Numbered from the stretch's first letter, positions 35,692 through 45,759 are shown. The stretch: 49,429 nucleotides of DNA from Alcaligenaceae bacterium (GCA_013416455.1 JACCES010000022.1:1-49429); one strand, 5' to 3'. Notes: generated by a model not told the origin, from the letters alone. Program-made: numbers and translations.

Positions 35692-35966
35692 GCGCCGCCC
35701 TCGCCCGAGGCCTCGTCCAGCGATCTGAGCAGGCTGCCCTGCAGCACCCTGACCTGCTCTTCGGCGACATCGAGCCGCTGCTGGCAGATACGGGCGAGTT
35801 CGACGCCGCGCTGATAGGCGCGCAGCGAATCGTCGAGCGCCAGGGCGCCGTCCTCCATCTTCGTGACCAGCGCTTCCAGCTCGGCCAGCGCCGACTCGAA
35901 ATCCTGGGGCAGGTCCGCCGCGTGCTGATCCTCGCAGCCCGGTCGAGCCGATTGATTTGATGCCAT
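35688..35966 (-). CDS. xseB: Exodeoxyribonuclease VII small subunit
   Basis: XseB forms a helical cap on the large subunit XseA of the single-strand exonuclease. The 92-aa protein has the conserved core DFESALAELEALVTKMEDG, then LALDDSLRAYQRGVELARIC and a C-terminal helix. xseA is not in the window. The arrangement xseB-ispA-dxs is a common operon; the first two genes overlap by ATGA. Confidence 0.94.
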   Translation of the reverse strand: MASNQSARPGCEDQHAADLPQDFESALAELEALVTKMEDGALALDDSLRAYQRGVELARICQQRLDVAEEQVRVLQGSLLRSLDEASGEGGA

Positions 35967-36108
35967 GATTGCGTGCTTTTCCTGAAAACTGGCGAAGGCG
36001 GGAAAACACCCACCCCACGGGCGGATTTCCCCACCGGCAAAAAGGGCGCCTTACCGGTCGCCCGCCCGCCATTGTAATTTATGGCCGTGGACCTGAAATA
36101 AAGTGGGG

Positions 36109-36114
36109 TACAAT
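36109..36114 (+). promoter_or_regulatory. Candidate -10 box for the Rieske oxygenase gene
   Basis: TACAAT lies 79 bases before the ATG in the gap divergent from xseB. No good -35 box is seen. A second TACAAT reads on the minus strand at 36076-36071, towards xseB. Confidence 0.3.
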
Positions 36115-36193
36115 CCTCCGTCTTTCATCGGCCAGTCCGTATTTTTTCTTCGCACCAGGGCCATGCCCCTGGTTGTCTACCGCGGGGGGAATC

Positions 36194-37348
36194 ATGACCG
36201 ATATCGGTCGCCATGCGCACATCACACCAGCGCGGACCCAAATTCCAGTGCATTCCTATTTCGACGAAGCACTTTTCGCGAAAGAAAAGGAATTGATCTT
36301 CAAGAATTCGTCAGTATACGTCGGCCACGAGCAGATGATCCCGGAATCCGGCGACTGGCGCACCCTGGCCCACGAAGGGGCCGGGCGGGTGCTGCTGCGC
36401 GACGCACGGGGCGCCTCGCTGATCTCGAATGTCTGCCGCCACAGGCAGGCCATCATGCTGGGCGGGCGCGCGGGCAACGTCACCGACCCCCGGCTTGCCG
36501 GGGGCAACCTGCGTGAAACCGGCGGCAAGATCGTCTGCCCGATCCACCGCTGGACATACGAAACCGACGGCACGCTGCTCGGCGCGCCGGAATTTCCTGA
36601 AAAACCCTGTCTGAGCCTGCAGCGCTTTCCGCTCAGGCACTGCCACGGCCTGCTGTTCGAAGGCCCGCGCGAGCCCTCGGCCGACATGGCCGGCCTGTTC
36701 GGGTCACCGGAATTCGACTTCTCGGGCTATGTCCTCGATCACGTCGAGCACCACCACTGCAATTACAACTGGAAAACCTTCATCGAGGTCTATCTCGAAG
36801 ACTACCACGTGGCGCCCTTTCACCCGGGCCTGGGCCATTTCGTCACCTGCGACGACCTGCGGTGGGAGTTTTCCGACTGGTACAGCGCCCAGCGGGTCGG
36901 CCTCAGCCAGGCGTTCAACCAGCCGGGCAGCGAGGTCTACCGCACATGGCACGACCGCCTGCTGGAATACCGCAACGGCGAAGCCCCCGAATTCGGCGCG
37001 ATCTGGGTGACATACTTTCCCACCCACATGATAGAGGTCTACCCGCACGTCCTGGTTCTGTCCACCCTGCATCCGGTGGGCCCCCAGGAAACGGTGAACG
37101 TGGTGGAATTCTATTATCCGGAAGAAATCGCGGCGTTCGAACGCGAATTCGTCGAGGCCCAGCAGGCCGCCTATATGGAAACCGCGGTGGAAGACGACGA
37201 AATCGCGGAACGCATGGACGCCGGGCGCCGGGCGCTGATGCAACGCGGGGCCGACGACTCCGGCCCCTACCAGTCGCCCATGGAAGACGGCATGCAGCAC
37301 TTCCATGAATGGTACCGGCGCATGATGGGCACGAGCCTGGGCGGCTAG
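36194..37348 (+). CDS. Rieske-type aromatic ring-hydroxylating oxygenase, alpha subunit
   Basis: A 384-aa terminal oxygenase subunit. The Rieske cluster ligands are in NVCRHRQ and VCPIHRWTY (Cys-X-His and Cys-X2-His). The mononuclear iron site is in YLEDYHVAPFHPG. The family uses O2 and electrons from a reductase to hydroxylate aromatic or quaternary-amine substrates. No reductase or ferredoxin gene is adjacent, so the partner and substrate are unknown. The ATG at 36194 has GGGGGA four bases upstream; the longer frame overlaps the intergenic promoter region. Confidence 0.88.
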   Translation: MTDIGRHAHITPARTQIPVHSYFDEALFAKEKELIFKNSSVYVGHEQMIPESGDWRTLAHEGAGRVLLRDARGASLISNVCRHRQAIMLGGRAGNVTDPRLAGGNLRETGGKIVCPIHRWTYETDGTLLGAPEFPEKPCLSLQRFPLRHCHGLLFEGPREPSADMAGLFGSPEFDFSGYVLDHVEHHHCNYNWKTFIEVYLEDYHVAPFHPGLGHFVTCDDLRWEFSDWYSAQRVGLSQAFNQPGSEVYRTWHDRLLEYRNGEAPEFGAIWVTYFPTHMIEVYPHVLVLSTLHPVGPQETVNVVEFYYPEEIAAFEREFVEAQQAAYMETAVEDDEIAERMDAGRRALMQRGADDSGPYQSPMEDGMQHFHEWYRRMMGTSLGG

Positions 37349-37352
37349 TCAG

Positions 37353-37371
37353 ACAGGACACCAGGTCCTGT
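37353..37371. terminator. Hairpin between convergent oxygenase and EamA genes
   Basis: ACAGGAC-ACCAG-GTCCTGT, a perfect seven-base stem five bases after the oxygenase stop. No T-tract follows. Confidence 0.4.
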
Positions 37372-37387
37372 TCACGCCAAGGATGGC

Positions 37388-38305
37388 CTACACCCGCCGG
37401 GCGCGCTCCTGCTCTTCGCCGCCCTTGCTCACCGGCGCCGAAGGCTGCCCCTGCATGATCCGGGTTTCACTGTAGGTGCGCCAGATCGACAGCATGCCGG
37501 ACGCCACGATGAGCGCCATGCCGCTCCATGCCACCCAATCGGGCAGATCGCCCCAGATGAAGATGGCAAGCAGAGCGGAAAAAATGATGGTCGTGTACTG
37601 CAATGCGGCGGTCAGCAGCGCGGACCCCAGCCCGAACGCGCGTGTCATCGCAAGCTGGCCCACCAGGCCGAAAACACCCACCCCGATCAGCGCGAGCCAG
37701 GCGTCGACCCCGATCGGGGGCCAGCCTTCCACCGCCAGCGCCACGGCGCCGGCCAGAGATGCGAAACAGGAAAAATACAGTACCGTGCGCCATTCCGGCT
37801 CGCCGATGCGGCCGAGCGAGCGCACCTGCATCATGGCCATGGCGGAACAGGCTCCGGCGGCCAGGCCGACGAGAGCGCCGACCACTTGTTCCGGCCCGAT
37901 GCTGGGGCGCAATATGGCCACCACGCCGAGGAACCCGAGCACGACCGCAACCGTACGCACGGCGTCGCGCTGGCGCCAATCGCGCATGAGTATCCAGCCG
38001 GCGATGAACAGCGGCGACGTATAGTTCAGGCTGACGGCCGTGGCCAGGGGCAGGCTGGAAATCGCGAAGAAGCCCATCCACATCGAACCCACGCCGGCGA
38101 CGTTGCGCGCAATGTGCAGGCGCCAGCTCTTAGGGCGCAGCGAACGCCGCGTGAACACGGCCCAGAAGAAGATCAGGAAAACCGACGGCAGGCCGCGAAA
38201 CAGCACGATCTGAGGCAGGCTCGCATGCTGGTCGGATGCCATTTTGACGCAAGCCCCCATGCCCGCGAACATGAGGCTGGCCAGGAGCATCCATAAAGAC
38301 TGCAT
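37388..38305 (-). CDS. EamA/DMT-family transporter
   Basis: A 305-aa inner-membrane protein with about ten helices in two EamA repeats. It starts with MQSLWMLLASLMFAGMGACV and has the typical first-repeat segment LNYTSPLFIAGW. The second repeat ends with YTTIIFSALLAIFIWGD. The family exports amino acids, metabolites or drugs; the substrate cannot be told from sequence. The C-terminal tail is polar. The upstream region contains the 83-bp repeat family. Confidence 0.85.
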   Translation of the reverse strand: MQSLWMLLASLMFAGMGACVKMASDQHASLPQIVLFRGLPSVFLIFFWAVFTRRSLRPKSWRLHIARNVAGVGSMWMGFFAISSLPLATAVSLNYTSPLFIAGWILMRDWRQRDAVRTVAVVLGFLGVVAILRPSIGPEQVVGALVGLAAGACSAMAMMQVRSLGRIGEPEWRTVLYFSCFASLAGAVALAVEGWPPIGVDAWLALIGVGVFGLVGQLAMTRAFGLGSALLTAALQYTTIIFSALLAIFIWGDLPDWVAWSGMALIVASGMLSIWRTYSETRIMQGQPSAPVSKGGEEQERARRV

Positions 38306-38375
38306 GTAATCAACCGAAATCAGTAAAAACGGGCACCCGTCGAGAGGAAGCCAATACTATACTCCTCAGCCGGAG

Positions 38376-38490
38376 GTATTTTTTGCCGCCGGGCCGCCCC
38401 AAGGCAAAAACGCCCCCTTGGGGGGCAGCAAGCAGGCGTGAGCCTGCGCAGCGTGGGGGTATTTTTTGCCGCCGGGCCGCCCCAAGGCAA
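38376..38490 (+). repeat. 83-bp GC-rich intergenic repeat, opposite orientation to 7951-8106
   Basis: The word GTATTTTTTGCCGCCGGGCC occurs at 38376 and again at 38459, exactly 83 bases later. The intervening unit carries CCCCCTTGGGGGG and GCAGGCG-TGA-GCCTGC hairpins and is the complement of the 7951 unit. It lies between the divergent EamA and htpX genes. Confidence 0.75.
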
Positions 38491-38551
38491 GCGGCTTGCG
38501 GGAAACCAACGAATCCCGCTCCGCCGCAGCCCTTTTCCAGGGCGACAATGC

Positions 38552-38559
38552 CCCCATAT
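38552..38559 (+). promoter_or_regulatory. Candidate sigma-32 -10 element for htpX
   Basis: CCCCATAT fits the heat-shock -10 consensus CCCCATNT, 43 bases before the htpX ATG. The expected CTTGAA at -35 is poorly conserved (CTTTTC). The role of htpX in membrane stress makes heat-shock control plausible. Confidence 0.4.
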
Positions 38560-38601
38560 CAATAAAAGACACTCTTGCTCGCAACCGGAGATCTTCCAAA
38601 C

Positions 38602-39483
38602 ATGAAGCGCATCGTCCTCTTCTTGATGACCAACTTCGCAGTACTGCTCGTTCTGAGCGCAACCATGAACGTCCTGGGGGTGGGCCGCTACCTCACATCG
38701 CAAGGCCTCGATCTCACCCAGTTGCTGGTCTTCGCCGCCGTCATCGGCTTCACCGGCTCCATCATTTCACTGCTGATCAGCAAACCCATGGCCAAGGCCA
38801 GCACCGGCGCCCGCGTCATCGATCCGCAGGCGCCCGCCAATGCCCGCGAGGCCTGGCTGCTCGACACGGTGCACCAACTGGCCGATCGCGCCGGCATCGG
38901 CCGTCCCGAAGTGGCCATCTATGACGGCGCGCCCAACGCTTTCGCCACCGGCGCCTTCAAGAATGACGCCCTGGTGGCCGTTTCCACCGGCCTGCTGCAA
39001 AGCATGAGCGAAGAAGAAGTGATGGCCGTACTGGGCCACGAAGTGGCTCACATCGCGAACGGCGACATGATCACGCTGACGCTGATCCAGGGCGTGGTGA
39101 ACACATTCGTGATTTTCCTGTCCCGCATCGTCGGCTACTTCGTCGATCGTGTGCTGCTGAAGAACGACCGCGACGTCGGCATCGGTTTCTATGTCGCTTC
39201 GTTCATCTGTGAAATCATTTTCGGCATACTGGCATCGACCATCGTTGCCTGGTTCTCGCGCCAGCGCGAGTACCGCGCGGATGCCGGCTCCGCCGCCCTG
39301 CTGGGTTCGCGCGAACCGATGGTCCGCGCCCTGGCGCGCCTGGGCGACATGGAACCCGGCGCCCTGCCGAAGAACTTCGAGTCCTCGGGTATTTCGAGCG
39401 GCAAGGCGATCAGCGCGCTGTTCGCTTCGCATCCGCCCATTGCTTCACGGATCAACGCCCTGATGTCGCTGCAGCGGGTCTGA
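38602..39483 (+). CDS. htpX: Membrane metalloprotease HtpX
   Basis: HtpX is a zinc protease of the inner membrane that degrades misfolded membrane proteins along with FtsH. The 293-aa protein has helices at residues 4-25 and 38-60, the zinc motif HEVAH at 146-150, and two further helices near 160-180 and 195-215. The third zinc ligand lies in [11 protein letters not shown]. The ATG at 38602 follows a CCGGAG ribosome-binding site and gives the standard N-terminus [14 protein letters not shown]. Confidence 0.96.
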   Translation: MKRIVLFLMTNFAVLLVLSATMNVLGVGRYLTSQGLDLTQLLVFAAVIGFTGSIISLLISKPMAKASTGARVIDPQAPANAREAWLLDTVHQLADRAGIGRPEVAIYDGAPNAFATGAFKNDALVAVSTGLLQSMSEEEVMAVLGHEVAHIANGDMITLTLIQGVVNTFVIFLSRIVGYFVDRVLLKNDRDVGIGFYVASFICEIIFGILASTIVAWFSRQREYRADAGSAALLGSREPMVRALARLGDMEPGALPKNFESSGISSGKAISALFASHPPIASRINALMSLQRV

Positions 39484-39492
39484 GAGGCCGCT

Positions 39493-39533
39493 CCCGCCGG
39501 CCCGGCCGCCGTGCACGGCCGCGGCCCGGCGGG
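39493..39533. terminator. Long GC hairpin between convergent htpX and the hydrolase gene
   Basis: CCCGCCGG at 39493 pairs with CCGGCGGG ending at 39533; the centre is GTGCAC and most inner bases also pair. No T-tract follows. Confidence 0.45.
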
Positions 39534-39589
39534 CACCGGGGCGGCTCTGCGCCCTTCACGCAGGGCGGGGCTTCCACCCCGCCACACAC

Positions 39590-40378
39590 TCAATCCAGAA
39601 GCCGGTCGAACCAGCCCACGGCCTTGCCCCAGGCGTCGCTGGCATCGCGGGCGTTGTAGCTGGGCCGGTAATCCGCATAGAAGGCGTGGTCCGATTCTGG
39701 ATAGACTTCGATGCGTGAAGCCCGCGCCGCCTCATTGCCCCCGGCCAGGGCTTCTTCCATGCGCCGCACGTCCTCCAGCGGGATGCCGGCATCCTGCCCC
39801 CCGTACAGACCCAGCACCGGCGCATGCAGACGGCCGGCCACATCGATCGGGTTTTCCACTTGCAGAGGCCCATGGCCGACGGTCAGCCTTCCGTACCAGG
39901 CCACCGCCGCCCGGCACCTGGGGTTGTGCGCGGCATACAGCCAGGTCAGCCGGCCCCCCCAGCAAAAACCCGTCACGCCCAGCTGTTCGGCATTGGCCCC
40001 CTGCCCCGCCGCCCATTCGACGGCGGAATCAAGATCACCGAGCACCTGTTCATCGGGCACCTTGGCGACGATATCGCGGATCAGTTCGGCAATATCACCA
40101 TACTGGCCGGCGTCCCCCTGGCGCTGGTAGAGTTCGAGCGCAACCGCCATATAGCCTTCATGCGCCAGCCGGCGGCAGATATCCCTGATGTGTTCATGCA
40201 GGCCGAAGATTTCCTGGATGACCAGAATGACCGGCGGCCGCTCCACCGCGGCCGGCGCGGCGTAATAGGCCGACATGGTGCCATCCCGCACCGGGATCTC
40301 GGCCATCCCGTGGCGCAGGCCTTCGGCACTGGTGTGGATGGTGCTGTCACCGCTGCCGGTAATCTTTGAATATGCCAT
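39590..40378 (-). CDS. Dienelactone hydrolase family protein
   Basis: A 262-aa alpha/beta hydrolase with a cysteine nucleophile in the elbow GFCWGG, an acid in YGGQDAGIP and the histidine in SDHAFYADY, the classical triad of the family. The family opens dienelactones in chlorocatechol breakdown, but many members act on other lactones or esters. The first 25 residues are an extra N-terminal segment before the core. AAGGAGG lies six bases before the ATG, a very strong ribosome-binding site. No aromatic cluster is adjacent, although a Rieske oxygenase gene lies 3 kb away. Confidence 0.9.
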   Translation of the reverse strand: MAYSKITGSGDSTIHTSAEGLRHGMAEIPVRDGTMSAYYAAPAAVERPPVILVIQEIFGLHEHIRDICRRLAHEGYMAVALELYQRQGDAGQYGDIAELIRDIVAKVPDEQVLGDLDSAVEWAAGQGANAEQLGVTGFCWGGRLTWLYAAHNPRCRAAVAWYGRLTVGHGPLQVENPIDVAGRLHAPVLGLYGGQDAGIPLEDVRRMEEALAGGNEAARASRIEVYPESDHAFYADYRPSYNARDASDAWGKAVGWFDRLLD

Positions 40379-40445
40379 GTTTCCTCCTTGCTATGAAGAT
40401 GGTCCGGACCGGAATACCCTGTGAGGCTCGCGCTTTGGCGCGTGG

Positions 40446-43157
40446 TCAATGCGCCTGCTCCCAGTTGGCGCCGACGCCCACCTCGGCGGCCAGCGGCACG
40501 CTCAGTTCGGCCACCGAACACATGAGGCGGGGCAGGCTGGCGGCGACGACTTCGACTTCGTCGGTCGGCACATCGAGCACCAGTTCGTCGTGCACCTGCA
40601 TCACCAGCCGGGCGTCCAGGCCTTCGCCGCGCAGCCAGTCGTCCACCGCCACCATCGCCATCTTTATGAGATCGGCCGCCGTGCCCTGCACCGGCGCGTT
40701 GATGGCCGCGCGTTCCGCGGCGGCGCGGCGCGGGCCCTTGGCCCCGCGCAGATCGGGCAGCCAGATGCGGCGGCCGAACACGGTTTCGACATACCCCTGA
40801 TCGCCCGCCTGGGCGCGGATGTTCTCCATATAGCGGGCCACACCGGGATAACGTGTGAAGTAGCGGTCGATGTAGGCCTTGGCGGCGTCGCGGGTGATGC
40901 CGAGATTGGACGCCAGCCCGAATTCCCCCATGCCGTAGATGAGGCCGAAGTTGATGGCCTTGGCGGCCCGGCGCTGCTCGGAAGTCACCGCGTCGAGCGC
41001 CACGCCGAAGACTTCGGAAGCGGTGGCGCGGTGAATGTCGAGTTCGTCCTGGAAGGCGCGGCGCAGATTGTCGTCATCCGACATGTGCGCCATCACGCGC
41101 AGCTCGATCTGCGAATAGTCGGCCGAAACGATCCGCCCGTCGCTGGCAACGAAGGCCGTGCGCACGCGCCGACCCTCCGCCGTGCGTACGGGGATGTTCT
41201 GCAGATTGGGGTCGGACGACGCCAGCCGCCCTGTGATCACGGCGGCCTGCGCATAGCGGGTATGGATGCGCCCGGTCGACGCATTGACCATCTTGGGCAG
41301 CTTGTCGGTATAGGTCGACTTCAGCTTGGCCAGCCCACGGTATTCGAGGATGAGGGCCGGCAGAGGGTAGTCCAGCGCCAGCCGGCTCAGCACTTCCTCG
41401 TCGGTCGAGGGCGCGCCGCTGGCCGTCTTGCGGATCACCGGCAGCGCCATGCGCTGGAACAGGATCTCGCCCAGTTGCTTGGGTGAATTCAGGTTGAAGG
41501 GCTGGCCCGCCAGTTCATAGACCCTGCGTTCGAGGTCGAGCATCTGCTGGCCGAGTTCGTGACTCTGCATCGCCAGGACGTGGGCGTCGATCTTGACGCC
41601 ATTGCGCTCGATCGTGGTGAGCACGTCGGAACAGCGGATTTCCAGCCGGTAGATGGTTTCCAGCCCTGGCTCGGCGGCGACGCGGGGCCGCAGCACATGG
41701 TGCAGCTGCCACGTGAAATCGGCATCCTCGCAGGCATAGTGCGCCGCCTTCTCGATTTCGACTTCATCGAAACAGATCTGCTTGGCGCCCTTGCCGCAGA
41801 TGTCCTCGTAGGCAACCCCGGCGCGGCCGAGCCAGCGCTCGCCGAGTTCCTGAAGGTTCACGCGCCGGTGCGATTCGAGCACATAGGCCTGCAGCATGGT
41901 GTCCTCGGTGACCCCGGCCAGGCGTATGCCTTCGTTCGCCAGGACGTGGGCATCGTACTTGGCATTGTGCAGCAGTTTGGCGGCACCCGGATTCTCGAGC
42001 CAAGGCCGCAGGCGGGCCAGCACGGCATCCTTGGACAGCTGGCGGACGACGTCCGGGCCGCGGTGGGCTACCGGTATGTAGCAGGCCTCCCCGCCCTTCA
42101 TCGAGAGGGAAATGCCGACCAGGCGGGCGGCCATGGGATCCAGCGAGGTGGTTTCGGTGTCCATGGCCACGAGTTCGCTGCCCTGCAGGGCTTCCACCCA
42201 GCGGTCCAGCGCCGCCTGATCGAGCACGGTTTCATACGCCGCCGCCGGCGCGGGCGGCGGATCGACCGCCACGCGGGCATCCTGGGCGGGCACACGGCTC
42301 GCGTCGCCGGTCAGTTCACGCAGCCAGCTGCGGAAACCGTAACGCTCGAACAGATCGATCAGCGTGTCGCGGTCGACCGGCCCCGGCACCAGGGCGTCCA
42401 GGCCGCCGTTCACGTCGGTCTCGCAATCGACCTTGACGGTGATGAGTTCGCGTGTCAGAGGAAAATTCGGAATGGTGGCGCGCAGATTCTCGCCGGCGAC
42501 ACCCTTGATTTCCCCGGCCCGCTCCACCAGCGCGTCTATCGAGCCATATTCCGTCAGCCACTTCACGGCTGTCTTGGGCCCGACCTTGGGGACACCCGGC
42601 ACATTGTCGACCACGTCGCCGGTAAGCATGAGATAATCAACGATCCGGGAGGGCGCCACGCCGAATTTCGTCACCACGCCGGGCACGTCCAGGCGCTCCC
42701 CGTTCATGGTGTTCACCAGTTCCACATGCTCGTTCACGAGCTGGGCCAGATCCTTGTCGCCCGTGGAAATGATGGTGTGCACATCCCTGGCGGTGGCCTG
42801 GCAGGCGAGCGTGCCGATGATGTCGTCGGCTTCGACCCCGGGCACCGAGATGACCTTCCATCCCAGCGCGGCCACGGCCTGCCGTATGGGCTCGATTTGT
42901 GCTGCAAGGTCTTCGGGCATCGAAGGCCTGTGTCCTTTGTAGTCGGGATACAGTTCCTCGCGGAATGTCTTGCCCCGCGCATCGAACACACATGCCGCGA
43001 AATCCGCCTTGTGTTCCGAAATCAGTCTCCGTAACATGGAGATGACCCCATACAGGGCGCCGGTGGGCTCGCCCTTCGCATTGCGCAGATCCGGCATGGC
43101 GTGATAGGCCCTGTAAAGGTAGCTGGACCCATCAACAAGCAACAAGGTTTTTTTCAT
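40446..43157 (-). CDS. polA: DNA polymerase I
   Basis: A 903-aa repair polymerase that removes RNA primers and fills gaps. The 5'-3' exonuclease occupies about residues 1-290 (LLLVDGSSYLYRAYHAMP at the start). The 3'-5' proofreading domain has its acidic pair in AMDTETTSLDP near 330. The polymerase domain covers about 500-903, with SADYSQIELRVMAH and the C-terminal VMQVHDELVLDVP. The ATG at 43157 shares its bases with the divergent LOG-family ATG (CATG at 43155-43158), so the promoter must lie inside the neighbouring coding sequence. Confidence 0.97.
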   Translation of the reverse strand: MKKTLLLVDGSSYLYRAYHAMPDLRNAKGEPTGALYGVISMLRRLISEHKADFAACVFDARGKTFREELYPDYKGHRPSMPEDLAAQIEPIRQAVAALGWKVISVPGVEADDIIGTLACQATARDVHTIISTGDKDLAQLVNEHVELVNTMNGERLDVPGVVTKFGVAPSRIVDYLMLTGDVVDNVPGVPKVGPKTAVKWLTEYGSIDALVERAGEIKGVAGENLRATIPNFPLTRELITVKVDCETDVNGGLDALVPGPVDRDTLIDLFERYGFRSWLRELTGDASRVPAQDARVAVDPPPAPAAAYETVLDQAALDRWVEALQGSELVAMDTETTSLDPMAARLVGISLSMKGGEACYIPVAHRGPDVVRQLSKDAVLARLRPWLENPGAAKLLHNAKYDAHVLANEGIRLAGVTEDTMLQAYVLESHRRVNLQELGERWLGRAGVAYEDICGKGAKQICFDEVEIEKAAHYACEDADFTWQLHHVLRPRVAAEPGLETIYRLEIRCSDVLTTIERNGVKIDAHVLAMQSHELGQQMLDLERRVYELAGQPFNLNSPKQLGEILFQRMALPVIRKTASGAPSTDEEVLSRLALDYPLPALILEYRGLAKLKSTYTDKLPKMVNASTGRIHTRYAQAAVITGRLASSDPNLQNIPVRTAEGRRVRTAFVASDGRIVSADYSQIELRVMAHMSDDDNLRRAFQDELDIHRATASEVFGVALDAVTSEQRRAAKAINFGLIYGMGEFGLASNLGITRDAAKAYIDRYFTRYPGVARYMENIRAQAGDQGYVETVFGRRIWLPDLRGAKGPRRAAAERAAINAPVQGTAADLIKMAMVAVDDWLRGEGLDARLVMQVHDELVLDVPTDEVEVVAASLPRLMCSVAELSVPLAAEVGVGANWEQAH

Positions 43158-43863
43158 GTCTAATAAAATCGTCCGATTACCGGCAACACAGCAGATCCCC
43201 CGGATTATGTCAGAGATGAGGGCCGCTGCGGAAACCCTCCAGGAAATGGGCTGGGGCGTCAGCGTGTTCGGCAGCGCCCGGATCCGGCCGGACTCCCCTT
43301 ATTACCGTCTGGCGGAAGCGCTGGGCGAACGTTTGGCCAAGGCCGGCCTCACCGTGATCGCGGGCGGCGGGCCGGGCCTGATGGAAGCGGCCAACAAGGG
43401 CGCCTACGAAGCGGGCGGCCACAGTGTGGGCCTGAACATTTCATTGCCGCGCGAAACCAGCAACAACCATTATCAGACACACAGCCTGCAGTTCGATTAC
43501 TTCTATTCGCGCAAGGCAACCTTCTTCATGCACAGCGCAGCCTACATCGCCCTGCCGGGCGGCTTCGGCACGCTGGATGAACTCTTCGAAGTGACCACAC
43601 TGGTCCAGACGGGCAAGACCCCCAAGGCCCCCATCGTGCTGATTGGCACCGATTTCTGGGCGGGCCTGCTCGACTGGATACGCAGCCATCTGCTGTCCAA
43701 CGGCCTGATCGGCGGGAACGATCTCGATCTGTTCTACGTGACCGACGATCTGGACGCCGTCATGGCCCATATCCACACCTATTGCGCGGACTGCTTCTCC
43801 CGGCACGAAGAACCCTCGCTGCCCATCGAACGGGAAGACAGCACCGACAGCGTGCATCAATAG
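43156..43863 (+). CDS. LOG family protein (TIGR00730, cytokinin riboside 5'-monophosphate phosphoribohydrolase-like)
   Basis: A 235-aa protein with the family motifs GGGPGLMEAANKG and PGGFGTLDE. LOG enzymes cleave nucleoside monophosphates to base and ribose 5-phosphate; AMP is the usual bacterial substrate. The longer bacterial type is seen here, with a C-terminal helix. The ATG at 43156 has AAGG eight bases upstream and overlaps the polA start on the other strand. An alternative ATG at 43207 lacks a ribosome-binding site and would start after a plausible first helix. Confidence 0.9.
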   Translation: MSNKIVRLPATQQIPRIMSEMRAAAETLQEMGWGVSVFGSARIRPDSPYYRLAEALGERLAKAGLTVIAGGGPGLMEAANKGAYEAGGHSVGLNISLPRETSNNHYQTHSLQFDYFYSRKATFFMHSAAYIALPGGFGTLDELFEVTTLVQTGKTPKAPIVLIGTDFWAGLLDWIRSHLLSNGLIGGNDLDLFYVTDDLDAVMAHIHTYCADCFSRHEEPSLPIEREDSTDSVHQ

Positions 43864-43901
43864 CCTAAGCGGGCCGAACCCTCCGCGCGGGGAATCCGGC
43901 G

Positions 43902-43922
43902 ACGCCGGCTTCAGGCCGGCGT
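43902..43922. terminator. Hairpin between convergent LOG gene and typA
   Basis: ACGCCGGC-TTCAG-GCCGGCGT, a perfect eight-base stem in a 63-base gap. No T-tract. Confidence 0.4.
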
Positions 43923-43926
43923 GCCG

Positions 43927-45756
43927 TCAGGCCGCCGTGCCGCCCTCGCGCGCCATGCGGCGGCGCTCGTGCTCCTGCAGGTAGCGCTTGCGCAGGCGGA
44001 TGGAGCTGGGCGTGACTTCCACCAGCTCGTCGTCATCGATGAATTCCACCGCATATTCCAGGGTCAGATCGACCGGCGGCACCAGGTCGATATGCTCGTC
44101 CTTGCCGGAGGCGCGCACGTTGGTGAGCTTCTTCTCGCGGATCGGATTGACCACCAGGTCATTGTCGCGGCTATGGATGCCGATGATCATGCCTTCGTAC
44201 AGCGGTTCTTGCGGCGACACGAACATACGGCCCCGATCCTGCAGTTTCCATAAGGCATAGGCCACGGCCTGGCCATCGTCCTGGCTGATGAGCACGCCAT
44301 TGCGCCGCTCGCCCAGGCTGCCTTCCTTGATGGGGCCGTAATCATCGAAGATGTGGCTCATCAGGCCCGTACCGCGGGTCAGGTTCAGGAAATCCGTCTG
44401 GAAGCCGATCAGGCCCCGCGCCGGAATGCGGTATTCCAGGCGGGTGCGGCCGCGGCCGTCGGCCACCATGTCGAGCAGCTCGCCCTTGCGGCGGCCCAGC
44501 TCTTCCATGACACCGCCCTGGTGGCCGTCTTCCACATCCACCGTAAGCAGTTCGTAGGGCTCCATGCGCACACCGTCGATTTCCTTGAACATGACCCGGG
44601 GACGCGAAACGGCCAGTTCGTAGCCTTCGCGGCGCATGTTCTCGATGAGGATGGTGAGGTGCAGTTCCCCTCGGCCGCATACTTCGAACACGGTGTCGTC
44701 GTCGGTATCGTTGACGCGCAGCGCCACATTCGACTTGAGTTCGAGTTCCAGGCGTTCGCGCAGCTGCCGGCTGGTCACGAACTTGCCTTCCCGGCCGGCC
44801 AGCGGCGAGGTATTCACCATGAAGTTCATGGTCAGCGTGGGCTCATCGATGCGCAGCATGGGCAGCGGCTCGGGCCTGTCGGTGTCCATTAGGGTGCAGC
44901 CGATGCCGATATCCTCGATACCGTTAATCAGCACGATGTCGCCGGCTTCGGCCTCGTCCACCAGTTCGCGTTCCAGGCCCTTGAACTTCAGCACCTGATT
45001 GACGCGGCCCTTGAACGGCTTCCCTTCGGGGCCGAACTGCACGGCGACGTCCTGCCCGGGACGCAAGCGCCCGCGATTGATGCGGCCCACGCCGATCTTG
45101 CCCACGTAGCTGCTGTAGTCCAGCGAAATGACCTGCATCTGCAGGGGGCCGTCGGCGTCATCGTCGCGCTGCGGCACATGGCTGAGAATGGTGTCGAACA
45201 GGGGCCGCATGTCGCCGCTGCGCACGTCTTCGGTCAGCCCGGCATAGCCCGACAGGCCCGATGCGTAGATGATGGGGAAATCGAGCTGTTCATCGGTGGC
45301 GCCCAGCTTGTCGAACAGGTCGAACGTGGCGTTGATGGCGTGATCCGGCCGGGCGCCGGGCCGGTCGATCTTGTTCACCACCACGATGGGCTTGAGCCCC
45401 AGCGCCAGCGCCTTGCGCGTGACGAAGCGGGTCTGCGGCATCGGCCCTTCGACGGCGTCCACCAGCAGCAGCACGCCGTCCACCATGGACAGCACCCGCT
45501 CGACCTCGCCGCCGAAGTCCGCGTGTCCCGGCGTGTCGATGATGTTGATGTGCACGCCCTCGTATTCCACCGCACAGTTCTTGGCAAGAATGGTAATGCC
45601 GCGTTCCTTCTCGATATCGCCGGAGTCCATGACCCGCTCGGCGATCTGCTGGTTGTCGCGGAAGGTTCCTGCCTGGCGAAGCAATTGATCGACCAGCGTC
45701 GTCTTGCCATGATCGACGTGTGCGATGATCGCCACATTACGCAATGCGCGTTTCAT
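43927..45756 (-). CDS. typA: Ribosome-associated GTPase TypA/BipA
   Basis: A 609-aa translational GTPase that helps large-subunit assembly under stress and cold. The GTPase domain starts [20 protein letters not shown] (P-loop), with switch [14 protein letters not shown] and the guanine motif NKID. Domain II, the EF-G-like domains and the BipA-specific C-terminal domain follow. The start is three bases after truB. Confidence 0.97.
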   Translation of the reverse strand: MKRALRNVAIIAHVDHGKTTLVDQLLRQAGTFRDNQQIAERVMDSGDIEKERGITILAKNCAVEYEGVHINIIDTPGHADFGGEVERVLSMVDGVLLLVDAVEGPMPQTRFVTRKALALGLKPIVVVNKIDRPGARPDHAINATFDLFDKLGATDEQLDFPIIYASGLSGYAGLTEDVRSGDMRPLFDTILSHVPQRDDDADGPLQMQVISLDYSSYVGKIGVGRINRGRLRPGQDVAVQFGPEGKPFKGRVNQVLKFKGLERELVDEAEAGDIVLINGIEDIGIGCTLMDTDRPEPLPMLRIDEPTLTMNFMVNTSPLAGREGKFVTSRQLRERLELELKSNVALRVNDTDDDTVFEVCGRGELHLTILIENMRREGYELAVSRPRVMFKEIDGVRMEPYELLTVDVEDGHQGGVMEELGRRKGELLDMVADGRGRTRLEYRIPARGLIGFQTDFLNLTRGTGLMSHIFDDYGPIKEGSLGERRNGVLISQDDGQAVAYALWKLQDRGRMFVSPQEPLYEGMIIGIHSRDNDLVVNPIREKKLTNVRASGKDEHIDLVPPVDLTLEYAVEFIDDDELVEVTPSSIRLRKRYLQEHERRRMAREGGTAA

Positions 45757-45759
45757 AAT

